Origin: Saprospiraceae bacterium
GTDB taxonomy: Bacteria > Bacteroidota > Bacteroidia > Chitinophagales > Saprospiraceae
Assembly (NCBI GenBank): GCA_029212405.1
Contig: JARGNR010000009.1
Span: 42,269-106,268, forward strand
DNA length: 64,000 nucleotides
Direction: 5' to 3'
In this document: piece after piece, positions 1 to 9,149 of the stretch
Layout of the letters: every line of letters starts with the position of its first letter
Position numbering within the stretch: position 1 is the first letter of the stretch
Program-made: the position numbers and the translations under genes
Notes under the pieces: generated by a model
Seen by the model: the letters and a program-made list of their open reading frames with translations, nothing else
Databases searched by the model: none
Told to the model about the DNA's origin: nothing

Positions 1-396
1 CCTTCTTACTCTTCCGAAGAAGATGATTTTAGAAACCTGGGTAGAGGAGGATTTACATTAAACGAAGAAGATCTGTACAAATTTAAAGTTCCTGGCATCT
101 ACAACAATGCAGATTCTGACTTTTTCTTTCATGGTGCGAGTGTAAAAAAGATTGAAGAATTAGTAGAGTATTTCAATTTAGCTGAACCAGAAAATTCTAA
201 TGTTCCTCTATCACAGATTTCAAAAAAGTTTAAGCCACTTAATCTTACCCAAGAAGAAAAAGAACATCTCGTACAATTTTTAAAGGTGGGACTACGAGAT
301 CCTAATCTTGATAGATACAGACCTAGTTCTGTTCCTTCTGGATTATGTTTTCCTAATGCAGACCCACAATCAATAATTGATCTGGGCTGCCAATAA
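1..396 (+). CDS. Cytochrome c peroxidase, di-haem (C-terminal part only)
   Basis: The frame is open from base 1 and ends at TAA 394-396, giving about 131 residues; the start lies outside the window. The piece contains KFKVPGIYNNADSDFFFHGA, matching the family's 'FK.P.LRN....APYFHDG' segment, then a helix 'KKIEELVEYFN' and the ending 'LTQEEKEHLVQFLKVGLRDP', typical of the last helix of MauG/CcpA-type di-haem peroxidases. These periplasmic enzymes reduce hydrogen peroxide with electrons from small cytochromes. Both haem-binding CXXCH motifs would lie upstream and cannot be checked. The usual His of 'FHDG' is present as 'FHGA'. The family call is fairly safe; its exact substrate is open. Confidence 0.72.
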   Translation, partial: PSYSSEEDDFRNLGRGGFTLNEEDLYKFKVPGIYNNADSDFFFHGASVKKIEELVEYFNLAEPENSNVPLSQISKKFKPLNLTQEEKEHLVQFLKVGLRDPNLDRYRPSSVPSGLCFPNADPQSIIDLGCQ

Positions 397-430
397 AATA
401 AATTCAATCTCGCATTAGAGAAACTGATTT

Positions 431-471
431 TAAATAGAGGAAATAGAATTGAATTCTATTTCCTCTATTTA
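431..471 (+). terminator. Long perfect inverted repeat, probable terminator
   Basis: Two perfect 20-base arms (431-450 and 452-471) flank a single central G. The hairpin lies 35 bases after the peroxidase stop. It is AT-rich and is followed by an AT-rich tail rather than a clean T-run. It probably ends the peroxidase transcript before the thioesterase promoter. Confidence 0.6.
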
Positions 472-496
472 TATTATTAAAATCTAGATAATAAAC

Positions 497-504
497 TATT
501 TTTG
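497..504 (+). promoter_or_regulatory. Candidate -7 element for the thioesterase gene
   Basis: TATTTTTG matches the Bacteroidota TAnnTTTG consensus and sits 18 bases before the ATG at 523. No convincing TTTG -33 partner is visible, so this is a modest call. Confidence 0.35.
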
Positions 505-522
505 GTGTACAATCAAGATTGA

Positions 523-942
523 ATGAAAGACTTAGACAGTTACAAAGTACAATTAGAGGTCCCAGTAAGATGGTCAGACATGGATGCTTTCCGCCATGTA
601 AATAATACGGTATATCTCCAATGGGCAGAAATGGCAAGAATTGAATATCTCACCAAATACATTACCGGAAGTTTGGAAAATATTACACTTGGTCCTATTC
701 TTGCCCGACAAGATTGTAGATATATTTTTCCTGTTAAATTCCCTGATACTGTAATTGTTTGTTTTAAGGTAGCAGAAATTCAAGAAGATCGATTGATCTG
801 CGAGTGTAAGATTTTTAGTAAAAAGTATGAAAAACTTAGTGCCATTATTTACAATACAATTATGGCGTATGACTTTATTAATCTTCGAAAAGCTGAGATT
901 CCTATTGATTGGGTAATGAAAATTCAAGACATAGAAGACTAA
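523..942 (+). CDS. Acyl-CoA thioesterase, 4HBT/YbgC-type hotdog fold
   Basis: This 139-residue protein is of normal length for a single hotdog domain. The N-terminal segment 'VRWSDMDAFRHVNNTVYLQW' carries the family signature W-x-D-M-D-x-x-x-H-V-N-N; the Asp of this motif is the catalytic residue in 4-hydroxybenzoyl-CoA/YbgC-type thioesterases. It should hydrolyse acyl-CoA thioesters in the cytoplasm; the chain it prefers cannot be read from sequence. A -7-like element (497-504) lies just upstream. Its stop overlaps the stop of the opposite patatin gene by 4 bases, so the two genes converge with no space for a separate terminator. Confidence 0.88.
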   Translation: MKDLDSYKVQLEVPVRWSDMDAFRHVNNTVYLQWAEMARIEYLTKYITGSLENITLGPILARQDCRYIFPVKFPDTVIVCFKVAEIQEDRLICECKIFSKKYEKLSAIIYNTIMAYDFINLRKAEIPIDWVMKIQDIED

Positions 943-3200
943 AAAAAGTGTCTCCATCCGAGGCTCAATGCTGTGCGAACTGTTTCCGCTTCACTATTGT
1001 ATCCAATGTCAAATATTAAAGGTCCAATGGGTAACATAATTCCAAATTCAAACCCTAGACCATATGCCGTAAATCTGGTATCCCTTTGGTGATCCGAATA
1101 TTGAAAAACTTGACTTTCCCCTACGATAATGTTACCTACAATAGAAACAGAAACGTTATCAAACATTCCTATTCGTATCTCTGTCCTTCCATATAAGTGT
1201 TGATCCATTCTTAATTCTTCTTCTCTGAATCCTATGAATGGTAAGTTCCTAATGCCTTCCAAACTAGTACCTCCAACCGTATAATTATCCAATAATGAGG
1301 CTTTATTCTTAAAATAAAAGTCGCCCATAAATGTCCACCAAACTTTATCAGAAACGGGTATTGTTCGTGAAATAAACAATTCTCCTTCAATGAAATTTTC
1401 AGCACGTGGAAAAGTCAAACTTGAAGAAGCATCTGGCAGCGTATAACTGACATCGTTATTATTTATAAAGCCCAATCCAATCCTAGAATACATAAACAAT
1501 CCTGTCTTAGTAAATGCTCTAGCGTCCCGATCATCCACATCCAATATCAAGCTTAAATTACTACCTGACTCTACATACCTCTTTATATCTACATCTGCTC
1601 GAATTTCATTTCTAAAATCGTACCTTTTCAAACTGTATTCCGCCCGCAAACTAGACACATTATTAAATTCATAGGTTAAATATGGAGTGATAAATCCTTC
1701 CCACATAAATCCATTCTTTTTAGGGCTTCCTTTGGATTCAAACACCAAATCATATCGCTGAGCTTCCATTCGTGCACCAAAAACCCAATTTTTATTATTT
1801 AGACCTCCTCTTAAAAAATATTCACCACCAAAAGCTGCATTATCCGACAAGCGTATAGTGGCTCTCAAATTTGAAAGCCGAAATAAAAAATTCCTAATTT
1901 GTCCATTTAAAATCAACGAAGAATTTGTTGTCGAAAAATGATTTATGTTAACTCCAATTTTCTTTTCTTCTCTAGGCACAGCTTCAATTAATAGAAAATG
2001 ACCTGATTTATTTTGAACCACATCATACGAAACCGATTCAAAATTCAAGGTAGAACTTATTCTGTTTATCCCCTTTTCAATCTGTTTGAACGTCATATAA
2101 GAGCGTTCTTTTAATGCCAATTTATCCTGAATCAATTTGATATCACCAACAGGCATTTCATTTATCTTGATAGAGTCAATAAATACAAAGCCAGGATCAT
2201 CTAAGGGATTGATGCCATTCTTTGGGTACTGCTGAAGCATTTTAGCCAATTTCATTAGCGCTTCTTTATTTCTAGAAGCAGATTCGTACCCTCTTTCAAT
2301 AAAAAATTGGTAATCATTAAAATCAAAAACGCCCTTCCCCTTTACATCTGGTTGTAAAAGTAAATCTGTGAGTTCTTTTTGCTTTTCAGAATCTACAATA
2401 CTCATCATAAAAGCGGCCTCAGTCATAATATCTACCAACGTCCTCAATTTGGAAATATCTGCTTTTTCACGTCCAACATAAGACCCAATTACAAGCTCTG
2501 CACCCATAGCAATATTATCAGAAACAGGAAAATTTCGCATAAGCCCTCCGTCTACAAAATATTTACCCTGGTAATATTTAGGTGCAAAAACCGAGGGTAT
2601 AGCCATACTCGCTCTCAAAGCTTTAGCTAAGCGTCCATTGTCCAATGTTACAATTTCACCTTTTTCTATATCTACCCCAAAACATTGAAAAGGAATAGGT
2701 AAATCATTAAAGTCTTCAATATTTGCCGCAGGAGAAAACAACCTCGCCAATTCTAATTCTAATCGATTTGTATTCAAAAACCCTTGAGGCAGTAAAAGGC
2801 TGTTGTCATCAATCACAAATGTCAAGGGATATTTATTGTGATAGAGCTTTTCAACTGCCGCAACTCCATTCAATGGTATTTCATTATTGAGTAGGGCCGT
2901 CCAATCCAGCTCCGATGCAATTTGCTCAATTTTATTGCCATTATACCCCATGGAATAAAGCGCCCCAATTATAGCCCCCATACTCGTCCCAGATATGTAA
3001 TCGATCTCAATACCCAATTCATCCAAATACTGGATAACTCCAATATGGGCTAGACCGTGCGCAGCGCCACCACTAAGTACAAGGCCTACTTTTGGACGTT
3101 CGCCAGTAGATGCTAAACTATCCAAACGAAGAAATCCTTCCTGTCCATAGATTTGGTTGCTTAATGTCCCTAAAATTAGTATTAAAATAATTCTAAGCAT
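939..3200 (-). CDS. Patatin-like phospholipase with outer-membrane beta-barrel
   Basis: This 753-residue protein has a signal peptide (about residues 1-19, ending IYGQ). The patatin domain follows: oxyanion loop SGGAAHG near residue 43, nucleophile motif GTSMG (Ser73) and the second dyad residue in VDGG (Asp217). After a POTRA-like segment (about 325-415) the remaining roughly 340 residues look like a surface-antigen (BamA/Omp85-type) barrel and end in an aromatic residue (WRHFF). The architecture is that of PlpD-type self-exporting lipases: the barrel sits in the outer membrane and the passenger hydrolyses phospholipid or other acyl esters. All dyad residues are present. It starts at ATG 3200, and the next leftward gene (DUF1415) is about 50 bases upstream. 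Confidence 0.9.
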   Translation of the reverse strand: MLRIILILILGTLSNQIYGQEGFLRLDSLASTGERPKVGLVLSGGAAHGLAHIGVIQYLDELGIEIDYISGTSMGAIIGALYSMGYNGNKIEQIASELDWTALLNNEIPLNGVAAVEKLYHNKYPLTFVIDDNSLLLPQGFLNTNRLELELARLFSPAANIEDFNDLPIPFQCFGVDIEKGEIVTLDNGRLAKALRASMAIPSVFAPKYYQGKYFVDGGLMRNFPVSDNIAMGAELVIGSYVGREKADISKLRTLVDIMTEAAFMMSIVDSEKQKELTDLLLQPDVKGKGVFDFNDYQFFIERGYESASRNKEALMKLAKMLQQYPKNGINPLDDPGFVFIDSIKINEMPVGDIKLIQDKLALKERSYMTFKQIEKGINRISSTLNFESVSYDVVQNKSGHFLLIEAVPREEKKIGVNINHFSTTNSSLILNGQIRNFLFRLSNLRATIRLSDNAAFGGEYFLRGGLNNKNWVFGARMEAQRYDLVFESKGSPKKNGFMWEGFITPYLTYEFNNVSSLRAEYSLKRYDFRNEIRADVDIKRYVESGSNLSLILDVDDRDARAFTKTGLFMYSRIGLGFINNNDVSYTLPDASSSLTFPRAENFIEGELFISRTIPVSDKVWWTFMGDFYFKNKASLLDNYTVGGTSLEGIRNLPFIGFREEELRMDQHLYGRTEIRIGMFDNVSVSIVGNIIVGESQVFQYSDHQRDTRFTAYGLGFEFGIMLPIGPLIFDIGYNSEAETVRTALSLGWRHFF

Positions 3201-3249
3201 GTGGCAATATACTGATATTATAAACTCCTTTAAATCTTTATTTTGTTCT

Positions 3250-3813
3250 TTAGATGTATGCTTTGTTTTTTTCTATAAAATCCTCTTCAAACACTTCTGA
3301 CACCTTTTTTAAATTAATTTTTTCCAATAACTCTTTATTTCTAAATGGGATCGAATCAACATCGGGAGTTGCTTCAATTGCACGTTCTACCTCTTCCGAA
3401 CGCAACACATGAAGCATCGGTAATGGGGATCGGTTTACATAATTTCCAGGAGCATGAAATACTTCATCGCCAAATTGAAAATCAGGATGAAAAACCACAG
3501 TCTGATATAGTCCTTCCAACCCATTTTTCTTAAGTTCTGTATCCGTCTTTGACTTCAAATCAAGCACAAAATTAAATGACAATGTTGAATTTAAAATCAA
3601 AAAGGCATTTGAAATCTTTACTTCCTCCTCTTTTGACATAAATTCAATTAAGCACAACGCATCATCTTTGCAATCGCTCAGTTTTATATGAGGTGATACA
3701 TTGTAATAAATTGTCTCATCATAAAATGAATAGTGTGCAAATGGGCATAGTTTCAACCCAATTACAAATCTTTCTATCCACAGTTTTGTTAACTTCACAT
3801 CCTCGTTCTCCAT
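3250..3813 (-). CDS. DUF1415 family protein
   Basis: This protein of about 187 residues belongs to the DUF1415 family, recognised from the opening 'W(I/V)...VIGL.LCPFA' (here WIERFVIGLKLCPFAH) and the later 'VVFHPDFQF' and 'RSPLPMLHVLR' blocks. The function is unknown. The conserved LCPFA Cys and several conserved His and Arg residues suggest a soluble, possibly enzymatic, protein. The frame can be extended to a TTG at 3831, but the ATG at 3813 (MENED) gives the expected N-terminus. It lies 49 bases upstream of the patatin gene on the same strand and may be cotranscribed. The family is best known from proteobacteria. Confidence 0.82.
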   Translation of the reverse strand: MENEDVKLTKLWIERFVIGLKLCPFAHYSFYDETIYYNVSPHIKLSDCKDDALCLIEFMSKEEEVKISNAFLILNSTLSFNFVLDLKSKTDTELKKNGLEGLYQTVVFHPDFQFGDEVFHAPGNYVNRSPLPMLHVLRSEEVERAIEATPDVDSIPFRNKELLEKINLKKVSEVFEEDFIEKNKAYI

Positions 3814-3864
3814 TCTTCTTAATTTAAGCAAAATTGATCAAATAGTATTCAAAAATACACAATA

Positions 3865-4293
3865 ATGATTTGGAAAAACAACCCTTCAATAGAAGTACTT
3901 AATAATATGGCTAAAGGAAACATGTTGGAGCACCTTGGTATCAAAATCACTGAAATTGGACCAGATTTCATAAAAGCTACTATGCCTGTGGATCATCGCA
4001 CAAAACAGCCTATGGGATTATTGCATGGAGGTGCCTCCGTTGCATTAAGTGAATCTATGGGAAGCTTTGCCAGCGTACTTATACTTGATAACCCATCAGA
4101 ATATTCCATAGTAGGAATAGAAATTAATGCCAATCATTTAAAGGCTGTAAGATCAGGAAGTGTTTATTCCATTACCAAACCCATTCGTATAGGGAGAAAA
4201 ATCCAAGTGTGGAATACTGAAATTTATAACCATGAAGATCAATTAACATGTACTTCCAGACTAACCACCATGACTTTGGAAAATAAAAATTAA
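3865..4293 (+). CDS. PaaI/MenI-type hotdog thioesterase
   Basis: This 142-residue single hotdog-domain protein carries the PaaI/YdiI signature 'QPMGLLHGGASVALSESMGS': the HGG turn precedes the catalytic Glu of the long helix. Members hydrolyse aryl- or acyl-CoA; one branch (MenI/YdiI) releases 1,4-dihydroxy-2-naphthoate in menaquinone synthesis, which would suit an organism that also carries ubiE, but this is inference. It is transcribed divergently from the DUF1415 gene, with only about 50 bases between the two starts. It is a different hotdog subfamily from the thioesterase at 523-942. Confidence 0.88.
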   Translation: MIWKNNPSIEVLNNMAKGNMLEHLGIKITEIGPDFIKATMPVDHRTKQPMGLLHGGASVALSESMGSFASVLILDNPSEYSIVGIEINANHLKAVRSGSVYSITKPIRIGRKIQVWNTEIYNHEDQLTCTSRLTTMTLENKN

Positions 4294-4449
4294 CCATTAA
4301 ACCCTGAGAATGTCTTTTTGGACACCCTTTTGAAATAAAAAAGTCAAAAAGAAAGGATACATTTGGGTGTCGATTCAACAAAATTGAGTATCCCCCGTTG
4401 ATATTCAAAGTGTTACAATTTTATTTTAAAGTTTAATCTTATCTAAAAA

Positions 4450-6849
4450 ATGCAAAAATTTATACAAATTCTTGTTTTCTCTTTTATTTCATTAATTGGC
4501 TTTAGTCAGGAAGATTTCAATCTAGAATTAATCTCGAATGTTTCTGTAGGAGAAAGAGGCAATGATGTTTGGGGTTATGTAGATTCTACAGGCACTGAAT
4601 ATGCCATTATGGGGTCTCAAACCAAAACCACTATTTGGTCGCTTGAAGATCCAGCTAATCCAATTGTAAGAGCTGAAATCAACGGACCTTCTGGTACATG
4701 GAGAGATATCAAAAGTTATGAGGATCACTTATATGTTACCTCAGATCAAGGAAGTGCAGGACTATTAATTATTGATATGTCTGGCGCCCCTGAAACAATA
4801 ACATCTCAATATTGGAAACCACTTGACTTAGAAGTGAGTGGTGACATTTATGAGTTGACCAAGTGTCACAACTTATACATTGATACTGAACAGGGCTTTT
4901 GCTACTTAGCTGGCTGTGGTGATGTAGGTAGAGAAGGCGTGTTAATTTTGGACTTAAAACAAGATAAAAAAGTACCTGTTCTTGTTGGTGCAATGGACAA
5001 TAACTACTCTCATGATGTATTCGTAAAAGATGACAAAATGTATACTTCGGATATTTTTCTTGGAACATTTGGAGTGTACGATATCACAGATAAAAGTAAT
5101 CCTGTTTTACTAGGCAGTGCTGAAACATCGAGAAGATTTACGCATAATGCATGGCTATCGGATGATGGGAATTACTTGTTTACTACAGATGAAAGAGCAA
5201 ATGCATGGGTGGACGCCTTTGACATTTCAGACTTGGAAAATATAGAATTTCTTGATAGATATAGACCACTAGAAACAGAGGGCAATGGCGTGATTCCACA
5301 CAATACCCACTACCACAAAGGATTTTTAGTCACCAGTTGGTATACAGATGGTGTTGTTGTAATAGATGCAACTAAGCCTGATAATTTGGTCAAGGTAGCT
5401 TCTTATGATACAGAATTAGTGATACCAAATGATTTTGAAGGATGCTGGGGTGCCTATCCATTTTTGCCATCTGGATTAGTGTTGGCAGGTGATAGAAATC
5501 ATGGATTATTTGTACTACAACCCAAAACACAAAATAATGATCTTGGATATCAAAGAGCTTGTTATTTAGAAGGAACAGTTACAGATAAAAATACAGGAGC
5601 GGCCATCCCAAATGCTAGAATTGAAATACTATCTGATAATCCGAATGAGAGTTCAACTCAATTGTCTGGAAAGTACAAAACGGGTCAAGTAACTCCAGGA
5701 GAATTTATGGTAGAGTTTAGTCACCCCAATTATGATCCTGAAATATTAACGGCTACCTTAGAAAGTGGTGAGGTAACCATCTTGGATGCGCAACTAGGAA
5801 ATACAGAATTAACTGGAAAAGTAATTGATACGGATGGAAATGCTTTAGAGAATGCAAAAGTGTTGGTAGAGAATACAGACAATGGAACTAGTATTTTCGC
5901 TACTGCGGATGAGGAAGGAAATTGGTCCGTTCGAACAAGATCAAACATCACTTATTCTGTGTACGCAGCACTTTGGGGGTATACAGGAGTTGTGCAAGAA
6001 ATTGAATTAACAGAGGAAAATAATACTATAGAGTTGACTATAGACTTAGGATATGAAGATGACTTTTTTGTTGACTTAGGATGGGAAACTGGTGGCACTG
6101 CAAATTCTGGATTATGGGAAATCGCAGCGCCAAATTTCATTTTTGGATCTGGCCAAACCACACAAACTAGTTCAGATATCAATTCAGATTTGGGGAACAC
6201 CTATTATGTGACTGGTGCTGATGGTAATAGCCAAGGCGCAAATGATGTAGACGATGGTACAGCGGTTTTAACCTCTCCTGAAATGGATTTTTCAGGATAT
6301 GATAGAATAGACTTTTCGTATTATTTGTGGTTTGCGAATGTTTCTGGGCAAGGAGCTGTAAATGACTATGTAACGGTAAGTATTACAGATGGTGTAGAAA
6401 CGATAGAGTTGACAAGAGACGAAGAAAATGATGACCAATGGTCCTCTATTATAGAAACATCGGTAGAAGCAACTGAACTTAATTTTGATAACCCATTGAG
6501 AATAATTGTTCAAACTGAAGATGTAGGGAACGGTCACGTAGTGGAAGCTGGTTTTGACAGTTTTAAAGCAACAGGATTTAAAATTACAAGTACAGAAGAG
6601 GTAGTAAATCTAGGATTAACTGTATTCCCAAATCCAACGGATCGATTGATTACACTTCGCGCAAACTCAGAACTGGACGGGGTAAATCAAGTTATTATAA
6701 CGGATAATTCAGGTAGAGTTGTTCTGAAGCAAAATTTCCAAGGTTCGGAGATGAATATGGATGTGACTGAATTGAATTCAGGTTTATATTCGATACAACT
6801 CATTGGAAAAAATAAAAGATCAGAAACGATACGATTTTCAAAAATCTAA
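4450..6849 (+). CDS. Secreted LVIVD-repeat ('choice-of-anchor B') protein with T9SS tail
   Basis: This 799-residue protein begins with a signal peptide (to about residue 19, GFSQ). Residues about 30-360 are beta-propeller-like repeats of the LVIVD type (for example 'GLLIIDMSG', 'GVLILDL', 'GVVVIDATKP'), the pattern called choice-of-anchor B. Two carboxypeptidase-regulatory-like Ig domains follow (about 373-540), then a jelly-roll-like segment (about 545-715). The C-terminus (VFPNPTDR... GLYSIQL) is a type A T9SS sorting domain. The protein is therefore exported by type IX secretion and probably anchored on the cell surface. No catalytic motif is visible; a binding or adhesion role is inferred. 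A strong terminator follows. Confidence 0.85.
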   Translation: MQKFIQILVFSFISLIGFSQEDFNLELISNVSVGERGNDVWGYVDSTGTEYAIMGSQTKTTIWSLEDPANPIVRAEINGPSGTWRDIKSYEDHLYVTSDQGSAGLLIIDMSGAPETITSQYWKPLDLEVSGDIYELTKCHNLYIDTEQGFCYLAGCGDVGREGVLILDLKQDKKVPVLVGAMDNNYSHDVFVKDDKMYTSDIFLGTFGVYDITDKSNPVLLGSAETSRRFTHNAWLSDDGNYLFTTDERANAWVDAFDISDLENIEFLDRYRPLETEGNGVIPHNTHYHKGFLVTSWYTDGVVVIDATKPDNLVKVASYDTELVIPNDFEGCWGAYPFLPSGLVLAGDRNHGLFVLQPKTQNNDLGYQRACYLEGTVTDKNTGAAIPNARIEILSDNPNESSTQLSGKYKTGQVTPGEFMVEFSHPNYDPEILTATLESGEVTILDAQLGNTELTGKVIDTDGNALENAKVLVENTDNGTSIFATADEEGNWSVRTRSNITYSVYAALWGYTGVVQEIELTEENNTIELTIDLGYEDDFFVDLGWETGGTANSGLWEIAAPNFIFGSGQTTQTSSDINSDLGNTYYVTGADGNSQGANDVDDGTAVLTSPEMDFSGYDRIDFSYYLWFANVSGQGAVNDYVTVSITDGVETIELTRDEENDDQWSSIIETSVEATELNFDNPLRIIVQTEDVGNGHVVEAGFDSFKATGFKITSTEEVVNLGLTVFPNPTDRLITLRANSELDGVNQVIITDNSGRVVLKQNFQGSEMNMDVTELNSGLYSIQLIGKNKRSETIRFSKI

Positions 6850-6866
6850 TTTTTTTTGATTTTCTC

Positions 6867-6910
6867 AAAAAGCGGCAGCATTCAAATGAAGAGTGTTGCC
6901 GCTTTTTAGT
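6867..6910 (+). terminator. Rho-independent terminator after the LVIVD protein
   Basis: A GC-rich stem AAAAAGCGGCAGCA / TGTTGCCGCTTTTT (6867-6880 with 6894-6907) has one G-T wobble and a 13-base loop, and ends in a T-run. Confidence 0.85.
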
Positions 6911-6945
6911 TATTTTGGGGTCTAAACAACTCAAACATTCATTCC

Positions 6946-8289
6946 ATGGCGATTCATATACCATTTTCAAGCGATACTTACAAAGAACGAAGACAATCCC
7001 TCATTTCATCTATGACAAATGGCCAAATTCTTCTCTTGGCCAATGAGGAAGCATCAATCAACTTCAAAGACAATTGGTATCCTTATAGACAGGATAGTAC
7101 TTTCCTTTACTATGGAGCAATTAGTCTACCTGAGATGGCCATATTAATTGATATTGAAGAAGGAACAACAAAACTTTTTGCAGATGATGTATCGATTGAT
7201 ATGGTCATTTGGACGGGACCACAACCTAAAATAGAATCTCTCGCAGAACAAGTGGGCATCACTCATACCTTCAGCTATAATGAATTGAAGAAGCACTTAA
7301 GGGGTCAAGTACATTATTTACCTCCATATCGAGCGGAACAAAGTGATAAATTAAAAGCTTTATTAAATACTTCTACCCTATCACCTTCTTTGGAATTGAT
7401 TGATGCAATACAAAAACAGAGATCAATTAAAACTCAAGAAGAAGTGGTAGAAATAGAAGAAGCATGTAGGTTGAGTAAAGGAATGCACGCTGAAGTTATC
7501 AAACACATTCGACCAGGCATATACGAATATGAATTAGTCGGAATTGCTAGTAAATATGCTTTCGATCACAATGTACGATGGTCGTTTCCTCCAATATTGA
7601 CAAAAAATGGGAATACACTTCATAATCATTATCATGGTCACAAAATAGAAGAGAACGATATTGTATTGGTAGATGGAGGAATTGAATTGGCCAGTGGATA
7701 TTGTGGCGACATCACTAGAACTACTCCAGCGAATGGAAAATTTTCTTCAGAAAGGCAGGAAATCTATGATTTAGTGCATAAAATGTATAATGAGGCTATC
7801 GTAAAGTCTACTCCGGGCACCCCTTATAAAGACGTACATCTACATGCGGCATCAGTTTTAGTAAATGGTATGAAGGACATCGGTTTAATGAAAGGAGATA
7901 CCGCAGAAGCCGTTGCTGAAGGGGCGCATGCAATGTTTTTCCAACATGGTTTAGGGCACCTTATGGGACTAGATGTGCACGACATGGAAAATTTTGGAGA
8001 AGAACATATTGGCTATACCGATACTATAAAAAAATCTACTCAATTCGGATTAAAATCTTTGCGCTTAGGAAAAGAACTGGAAGTCGGAAATGTGATTACC
8101 ATAGAACCAGGTATTTACATCATTCCTGACCTCATCGATAAATTCCAAGCAGAAAACAGATTTGCATCTTTTATCAACTATGACAAATTGAATCGTATGA
8201 GGCACATTGGTGGCATGCGAATTGAAGATGATTTTCTTATTACTGCTGATGGTGCTAAAATGTTGGGAGGAGATCAACCCATGCCTTAA
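6946..8289 (+). CDS. pepP: Aminopeptidase P (Xaa-Pro aminopeptidase), M24B family
   Basis: This 447-residue protein has an N-terminal AMP_N domain (about 1-130) and a C-terminal pita-bread catalytic domain. All five metal ligands are present: Asp243 (LVDGG), Asp255 (GDITRT), His338 (HGLGHLMGLDVHD), Glu387 (TIEPGIY) and Glu427 (GGMRIEDD). The enzyme removes the N-terminal residue from peptides with proline in second position, using two Mn or other divalent ions, in the cytoplasm; no signal peptide is seen. It starts at ATG 6946 (MAIHIPF). It appears to be a single-gene unit just after the terminator of the previous gene. Confidence 0.93.
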   Translation: MAIHIPFSSDTYKERRQSLISSMTNGQILLLANEEASINFKDNWYPYRQDSTFLYYGAISLPEMAILIDIEEGTTKLFADDVSIDMVIWTGPQPKIESLAEQVGITHTFSYNELKKHLRGQVHYLPPYRAEQSDKLKALLNTSTLSPSLELIDAIQKQRSIKTQEEVVEIEEACRLSKGMHAEVIKHIRPGIYEYELVGIASKYAFDHNVRWSFPPILTKNGNTLHNHYHGHKIEENDIVLVDGGIELASGYCGDITRTTPANGKFSSERQEIYDLVHKMYNEAIVKSTPGTPYKDVHLHAASVLVNGMKDIGLMKGDTAEAVAEGAHAMFFQHGLGHLMGLDVHDMENFGEEHIGYTDTIKKSTQFGLKSLRLGKELEVGNVITIEPGIYIIPDLIDKFQAENRFASFINYDKLNRMRHIGGMRIEDDFLITADGAKMLGGDQPMP

Positions 8290-8409
8290 TTTACAAATCC
8301 ATAACACAAGAATAGGCCCAAAAGTACAATCAAAGGGGTAAATCGTCCTGTTTACAGATATAGGAATACTAGATATTTGTATTATCAATTAAACAGAAAT
8401 ATTTATCCA

Positions 8410-9084
8410 ATGAAAAGTTATTTAATCGCATTTATACTAGTGTCTTTGAGTCTATTTGGTTGTATCAAAGATGATTTTATTGAGGATTTCGTAGAACCCA
8501 CCTTACGTATCACTACAGTTCCAGATACCATTCTAGTCAATTCAGAATACCAATTTGAATTTATGTTTCTGAACAATATAGGTGTAGAAGAAGAGGTAAA
8601 TGCGGTGTGGTCCAGTTCCAATACTGATATAATTGAAATTGATGAAAGTGGTTTGGCCTTGACGAAAACCATAGGTATAGCAGATATAAAAGTTATGTAT
8701 TCCAATAATGAAATTAACTTGGAAGAAGTTGCTACAGTTCGAGTGGGAATGTCTACAGTGGAAGCAATAACAGAACGAGATGGAAGGATAAAAACAACCA
8801 GTTCATATACGCTAGAAGGTGATTTTAAGTTATCAGAAAATCAAGGACAACTGACAATTGAATTCTTTGAAGATTATAGAGCATCCACTGCCCTACCAGG
8901 CTTGTATGTTTATCTTTCAAATAATCCAAATGCTATTGGAAATGCATTAGAAATTGGTGCGGTAGAAACATTTTCAGGTAGCCATGTGTACACCTTAGAG
9001 AATATAGGAATTAATGATTATGAATACCTCGTTTATTTTTGTAAACCTTTTAATGTCAAAGTAGGAGACGGTACCATTAACTAA
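8410..9084 (+). CDS. DM13-domain lipoprotein with bacterial Ig-like domain
   Basis: The ATG at 8410 is chosen because it gives a lipoprotein signal, MKSYLIAFILVSLSLFGC, with Cys18 as the lipidation site; the frame can be extended to 8377 but the extra residues spoil the signal. A Big2-like Ig domain follows (about 30-110, 'VNAVWSSSNTDIIEIDESGL'), then a DM13-like domain (about 130-224: 'YTLEGDFKLSENQGQLTIEF', 'LPGLYVYLSNNP', and near the end 'YLVYFCKPFNVKVG' with its conserved Cys). DM13 has been proposed as a redox or electron-transfer module through that Cys. It is surface or periplasmic and membrane-anchored. It lies 65 bases before an outer-membrane barrel gene and is probably cotranscribed with it. 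Confidence 0.8.
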   Translation: MKSYLIAFILVSLSLFGCIKDDFIEDFVEPTLRITTVPDTILVNSEYQFEFMFLNNIGVEEEVNAVWSSSNTDIIEIDESGLALTKTIGIADIKVMYSNNEINLEEVATVRVGMSTVEAITERDGRIKTTSSYTLEGDFKLSENQGQLTIEFFEDYRASTALPGLYVYLSNNPNAIGNALEIGAVETFSGSHVYTLENIGINDYEYLVYFCKPFNVKVGDGTIN

Positions 9085-9149
9085 TCAAGAATGTCTGTCT
9101 ATCGTTTTGTCTCTCCCACTTATCAATACTAAATTTAAAATCAACAATC

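Noticed and set aside
404..957. Minus-strand frames over the first thioesterase
   Set aside because: They lie opposite a well-recognised hotdog gene and show no family features.
4294..4449. Possible regulatory stem between GACACCC and GGGTGTC upstream of the LVIVD gene
   Set aside because: Only 7 bp with a loop of more than 30 bases; too weak to call a riboswitch or attenuator.
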